Below are positions 60,160 to 64,000 of a DNA stretch of 64,000 nt, piece by piece. The number at the start of each line of letters is the position of its first letter. The stretch's first letter is position 1. The position numbers and the translations under genes are program-made. Source of the stretch: Clavelina lepadiformis (lineage: Eukaryota; Chordata; Ascidiacea; Aplousobranchia; Clavelinidae); contig NC_135241.1 in NCBI RefSeq assembly GCF_947623445.1, forward strand, positions 17,734,501-17,798,500, in the 5' to 3' direction. The notes beneath the pieces were generated by a model, which was given only the letters and a program-made list of their open reading frames with translations, was not told the origin of the DNA and ran no database searches.

Positions 60160-63100
60160 ATGGCTGAGCAAGTTCAACTGCTTGTTAACAATGTTCGTTA
60201 TAAGAAGCGGGATGGATCTCTATACATGATGAGTGAGAGAATAGCATGGTGTCCTGAAGGAAAAGATCAGTTTGAACTTACTGCACATTATTCTGACATA
60301 AAATGTAAGTATACTTTTTAAAATCTGTTCTATTTATACTTCAGAGTTTTTCTCATTAAATGTTAACGGTATTAAATATAAGATACATATGTATTAGATA
60401 AAATTATTAAATATAAATGAATACTAAATTGAATGAAATGACTAAATGAATAAAATTTACAGCTTAGTAGTTTGTTTATATGTAGTAAAAAATAATCTAT
60501 TTGTAAAAACCCTTTTCCTTTGATTTCTAGCACAGCATAACTACAATTAATGATTTGTGTATTTATTATTATTATAGATAATGAATTATTCTATTTTTGA
60601 TATTTTATTGCTTGTTTTCAACAAGATATTTCTTTAGGTGTTTATGAGTACAGTATGTTATGTAATATCAATGTTTATAGTCCTTGCTTGTTGTATAGGT
60701 CAAAAAGTCAGTCCAGAAGGAAAAGCGAAGGTTCAGCTTCAAATTATACTTCTAAATGGCAACTCCTATGCATTTCATTTTGCTCATGATGTAGGTTATT
60801 TTTATAACCATGATAATGCAAATTTTGTTAATGTATTTAACTTGCAAAATATCATATGCAGATGTAAATATACATATGGTGTGAACCTTTCAGTAATATA
60901 AAGATAAGATTATGTCTTGGTACATTTTCGAACAAAATCTCTCGGTAGTTTGCATGTTAGTTATGTTTTGAGGTACCTAGCAGCTGATAATGCTTGTGCT
61001 TAAAACAATTTTAGACCCAAGCTTCTGCGAAAAGTGAGCGTGACAGTGTGAAAAATTTACTGGCGTCAATGCTTCCACGTTTCAGAAAAAGGATTGATAA
61101 GGAATTAGAAGAAAAAAATAAGTGTGTACAAATTGATATATATTTTAAGTTGCCATTTAAATGCATATTTTCACTCATGCATATTCATATATTCTTAATT
61201 CTTTCATTTCGTATATTATTATGTTAAAGATTGCTTCAGACTGATCCTGAATTGTTTCAAACATACAAAGATTTAGTTGTGAGTGGTGTTATCACCCCAC
61301 AGGAGTTCTGGAATTCTCATGCTGCTGTAAGTTAACATGTGAGGAGCAAGTCAAACAAGTTGGCCTTAAATGAAAGAGTAGTTGCTAGTACATATGCTAG
61401 TGGATGGATTTTTAATAATATGTAGTGTTTAAGCAGTTATCGCCGATATTGTGTTGCAAATTTAGCTTCATATTATGATGCAGATGGCGGTCATTTTGAT
61501 GTCACAATCTAATAACAATATGCTTGATGACTGTGGTTTGCATTAGATATGGTAGTAGTAGTAGACCTGCTAAAGCATTTTGAATGAAATACATCTTCTT
61601 AGGTAGGTAATTAATAGCAGGTGATGTTTATTTTCAGCTTAGGAATGTCACAGATGACAATACATGAACTGGTAAAGCATTCTTGTTTTTACTGACAGTT
61701 AGCGGTACTGGACTAGGCTATTGCCAGCAGCCAAGACTGCACAGTACTGTAAGTTAGTTTCTACAGTAACCAGTACGAATACACCGATGGTAAGCTAGTT
61801 TAAGCTTATTTAACACAAAATGTTCGTGTAATGCACTTAAGTAAGCATTAATTATACCTATCACTATTTACTTGTCAGCCACACAAAACATTCCGTTCAT
61901 ATATGATCCAACTATCTGAGTCATCTTTATTGTTTCTTTTATTGTGATATAATAAAAACTTCAGTCCATGTCATTTTTTTGCCACTTATATGACAATAAC
62001 TGCTTAACTACTAGATAAAAGCACACATCTTTTTTCCAGTATATTTACTGAAACTAACCTTTGATTTAAGCCAACTTGTTTTTGGAATTGCTCCTCACTT
62101 TAAGAAAGAAGAGCAGACATTTTTTTAACCTCTTGGTTTTGCCAAATTTAGATAGATATTGTCACAAAAGTATTTTTCCTCAAAGATTGTATGTGTGTTG
62201 TAGAAACTGCCCACTTCTGATAGTCCAGCTGCTCAAAATGTTGGAGTTTCGGCGGCTTTTCTTTCAGATGTTCGACCGCAAGCAGATGGATGCAATGGCT
62301 TAAGATACAATCTTACTGCAGATACAATCCAGTCTATTTTCACAACATATCCTGCAGGTATAGCATATTAGCATTCATCATATTAGTGTTTCTTTATTCT
62401 GTGAATTATTCTGTCATTGTTGCTGTTTTGGTTACCTTATGAAATGAAACACTTTGATTTTAACTCTGTTATGTAATTTCAGTTAAAAAGAAATATCTGG
62501 AGAAGGTTCCAGATAAACTGAGTGAAAAAGAATTTTGGACCATGTTCTTTCAATCTCATTATTTCCACAGAGACCGAGTTAATCATGGTACCAAGGATCT
62601 GTTTTCAGATTGTGTGAAGAAAGATGACCAAGGTACTACCTTACCACAAGTTTTATCTGATAAGGCTTATTGACAGCCCGTGTAGCAGTGTTCTTAATGT
62701 AATAGCTACATCATACGTGTAGAACAATGCTAATTTTTTTCTTACAGACATTGTCTCTCTTTTAAACTCTGGTGTTAAAGACATATTCAGTGATCTCAAT
62801 TATTTATATGAAGAAGACAGTGCAAAGGACGAAGTAAAGTGGAAATTCAAATTTTACTTGCATTTATTTCTGGTTTCGGAATTTGAAGTTTAAAACTGAA
62901 AAGCATTCTTTTAGGGTTATGGAGCAAGCGTGGATCCAGGGACTAGTGCAAAAGGCAAGCCAAGTAATACTCAAATAATGCACAAGAATATTATCAAGAG
63001 GTTTAATCATCAGAATGCAATGATTCTTACTTCTCGCAACAAGTAATTTACATTCTACAATAGTACTTCTTTGATACATATCACTCGGTTTGGCTGAATA

Positions 63101-63969
63101 AAAGTTAATGAAATTCTTGTTACATGGTATGTTACATGCAAAGGACTTCTAAGCACATATTGTGTTTCATCCATCAAAGTCTTTCATTAGGCGATATCCA
63201 CACTTTGAACATGCTTTTTGTAGAGCTATTGACAAGCAGTCACAACGAAATGGGGAAGCCGCAGGTGACGGTGAACCTCCAACGAAAAGAGTAAGATTTT
63301 TTGTTGCGCTGAAGAAAGTTCTTTTAATATATGATCCAAGGTTTTAGCCCATTTTCCTGCTTAAAAATATATTCCTTTTAAAATCCATTTCTTGCAGACA
63401 AAACTAAAAGAGGCTACCACCTATGATGACCTAGAGGAAAATAACGATAAAATTGAATTGGAATTAAAACTGCAAAACTCTGACAGGTATGCCTGGCCAG
63501 AAGTACAGTTTTGTTTTTCACTGTATTAATATAGAGCAGTAGTAAACCCAATAATATCTGTTTCAATAGGTATAGTCATGGGCCCACACTTGTAAACCAG
63601 ATACACCAAGAACTGAGCAGCCGAAACGTGCGAGAAGGAATGAACATTGTACTAACACAGTGTAGAAATTACCGACCAAAGCTTGCACTTGTAAGATGTT
63701 ACAGTATCTTCGTCTTGCCCGATTTATTAGTAGTATTAATGCTTGATGATCTGCAGGCTTTAAGTTCAGACGATGCAGCAGCAGCTCTAACAGAATTGTC
63801 ACCAGACGGTGCTGTGGGTAATTCCGAGCAGGCGTCTACTAACATTGTACAACGTTTACTTTCACCTGAACAACAGAGTGAACTAAAGACACTTTACTTA
63901 TCTGCATCTGAACTGCTAAGGCATTTTTGGTTGTGTTTTCCAGCTAATACACCACTTCTTCAAGAAAAG
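60160..63969 (+). CDS. GTF2H1: TFIIH subunit p62 (GTF2H1), 3' end beyond the window
   Basis: Core TFIIH subunit that binds XPC, TFIIE and other partners through its PH domain, in transcription initiation and nucleotide excision repair. Twelve exons encode the first 483 residues (human full length 548): 60160-60304, 60699-60790, 61015-61121, 61230-61326, 62204-62357, 62483-62632, 62748-62833, 62915-63042, 63224-63290, 63398-63486, 63570-63690, 63757-63969. Order: PH domain (residues 1-110; [29 protein letters not shown]); first BSD domain (about 110-150; [20 protein letters not shown]); second BSD region ([42 protein letters not shown]); then [13 protein letters not shown]; then PPTKRTKL; then [16 protein letters not shown]. 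The last visible exon ends at a donor (gtaaag, 63970), so the final exon(s) are missing. All phases close. Confidence 0.97.
62036..62105 (+). repeat. Dispersed repeat fragment related to 44690-44775
   Basis: Shares the ordered words described for the CCDC74 intron copy, with about one substitution in four or five bases. Lies in GTF2H1 intron 4, upstream of exon 5. Confidence 0.55.
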
Positions 63970-64000
63970 GTAAAGTATAGAAGGCCGATTTATCTAGGTG

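Overview
This is nuclear DNA of an animal, most likely a tunicate of the Ciona type. That assignment is inferred from three things: AT-rich sequence, compact genes whose many short introns carry GT-AG borders, and proteins that align from end to end with vertebrate orthologues while the whole loci are only 1-9 kb long. There are no bacterial operons, no CRISPR array and no rRNA. I rebuilt ten protein-coding genes by hand. In each, the exon phases close without a frameshift, which is the main support for the models.

Layout, left to right. 1-257 may hold the 5' end of an unidentified minus-strand gene running off the left edge. 2107-9396 (+) is a 17-exon sodium/sugar cotransporter of the SLC5A (SGLT) family. 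10971-12311 (+) is an intronless FANCE. 15415-24243 (+) is a 20-exon ZFR-type DZF protein with a DHX9-like double-stranded-RNA-binding domain where ZFR proteins normally carry their first two zinc fingers. 24740-28480 (-) is a coiled-coil FAM81 protein, tail to tail with ZFR. 30092-35464 (-) is ORC3 with 18 exons, and 37414-43097 (+) is RFC2, head to head with ORC3. 43863-48542 (-) is CCDC74, tail to tail with RFC2. 50015-50965 (-) is an intronless cyclin J. 52719-56567 (+) is RUVBL2. 60160 to the right edge (+) is GTF2H1 (TFIIH p62), cut off by the window end.

Five of the genes work in genome maintenance or transcription: FANCE in crosslink repair, ORC3 in origin licensing, RFC2 in clamp loading, RUVBL2 in chromatin remodelling and GTF2H1 in TFIIH transcription and repair. 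The ORC3-RFC2 pair shares about 1.9 kb of upstream DNA containing an E2F-type motif, so joint cell-cycle control is plausible. The rest of the neighbourhood looks like ordinary mixed gene order.

Introns and spacers are rich in small non-autonomous DNA transposons. Five hAT-type elements have readable ends and 8-bp target duplications, one nested inside another. There are also a tRNA-derived SINE-like copy, an inverted pair of repeats with an internally flipped segment, and two hammerhead-ribozyme-like hairpin motifs in RFC2 introns. The most unusual coding observation is the ZFR protein with the DHX9-type dsRBD.
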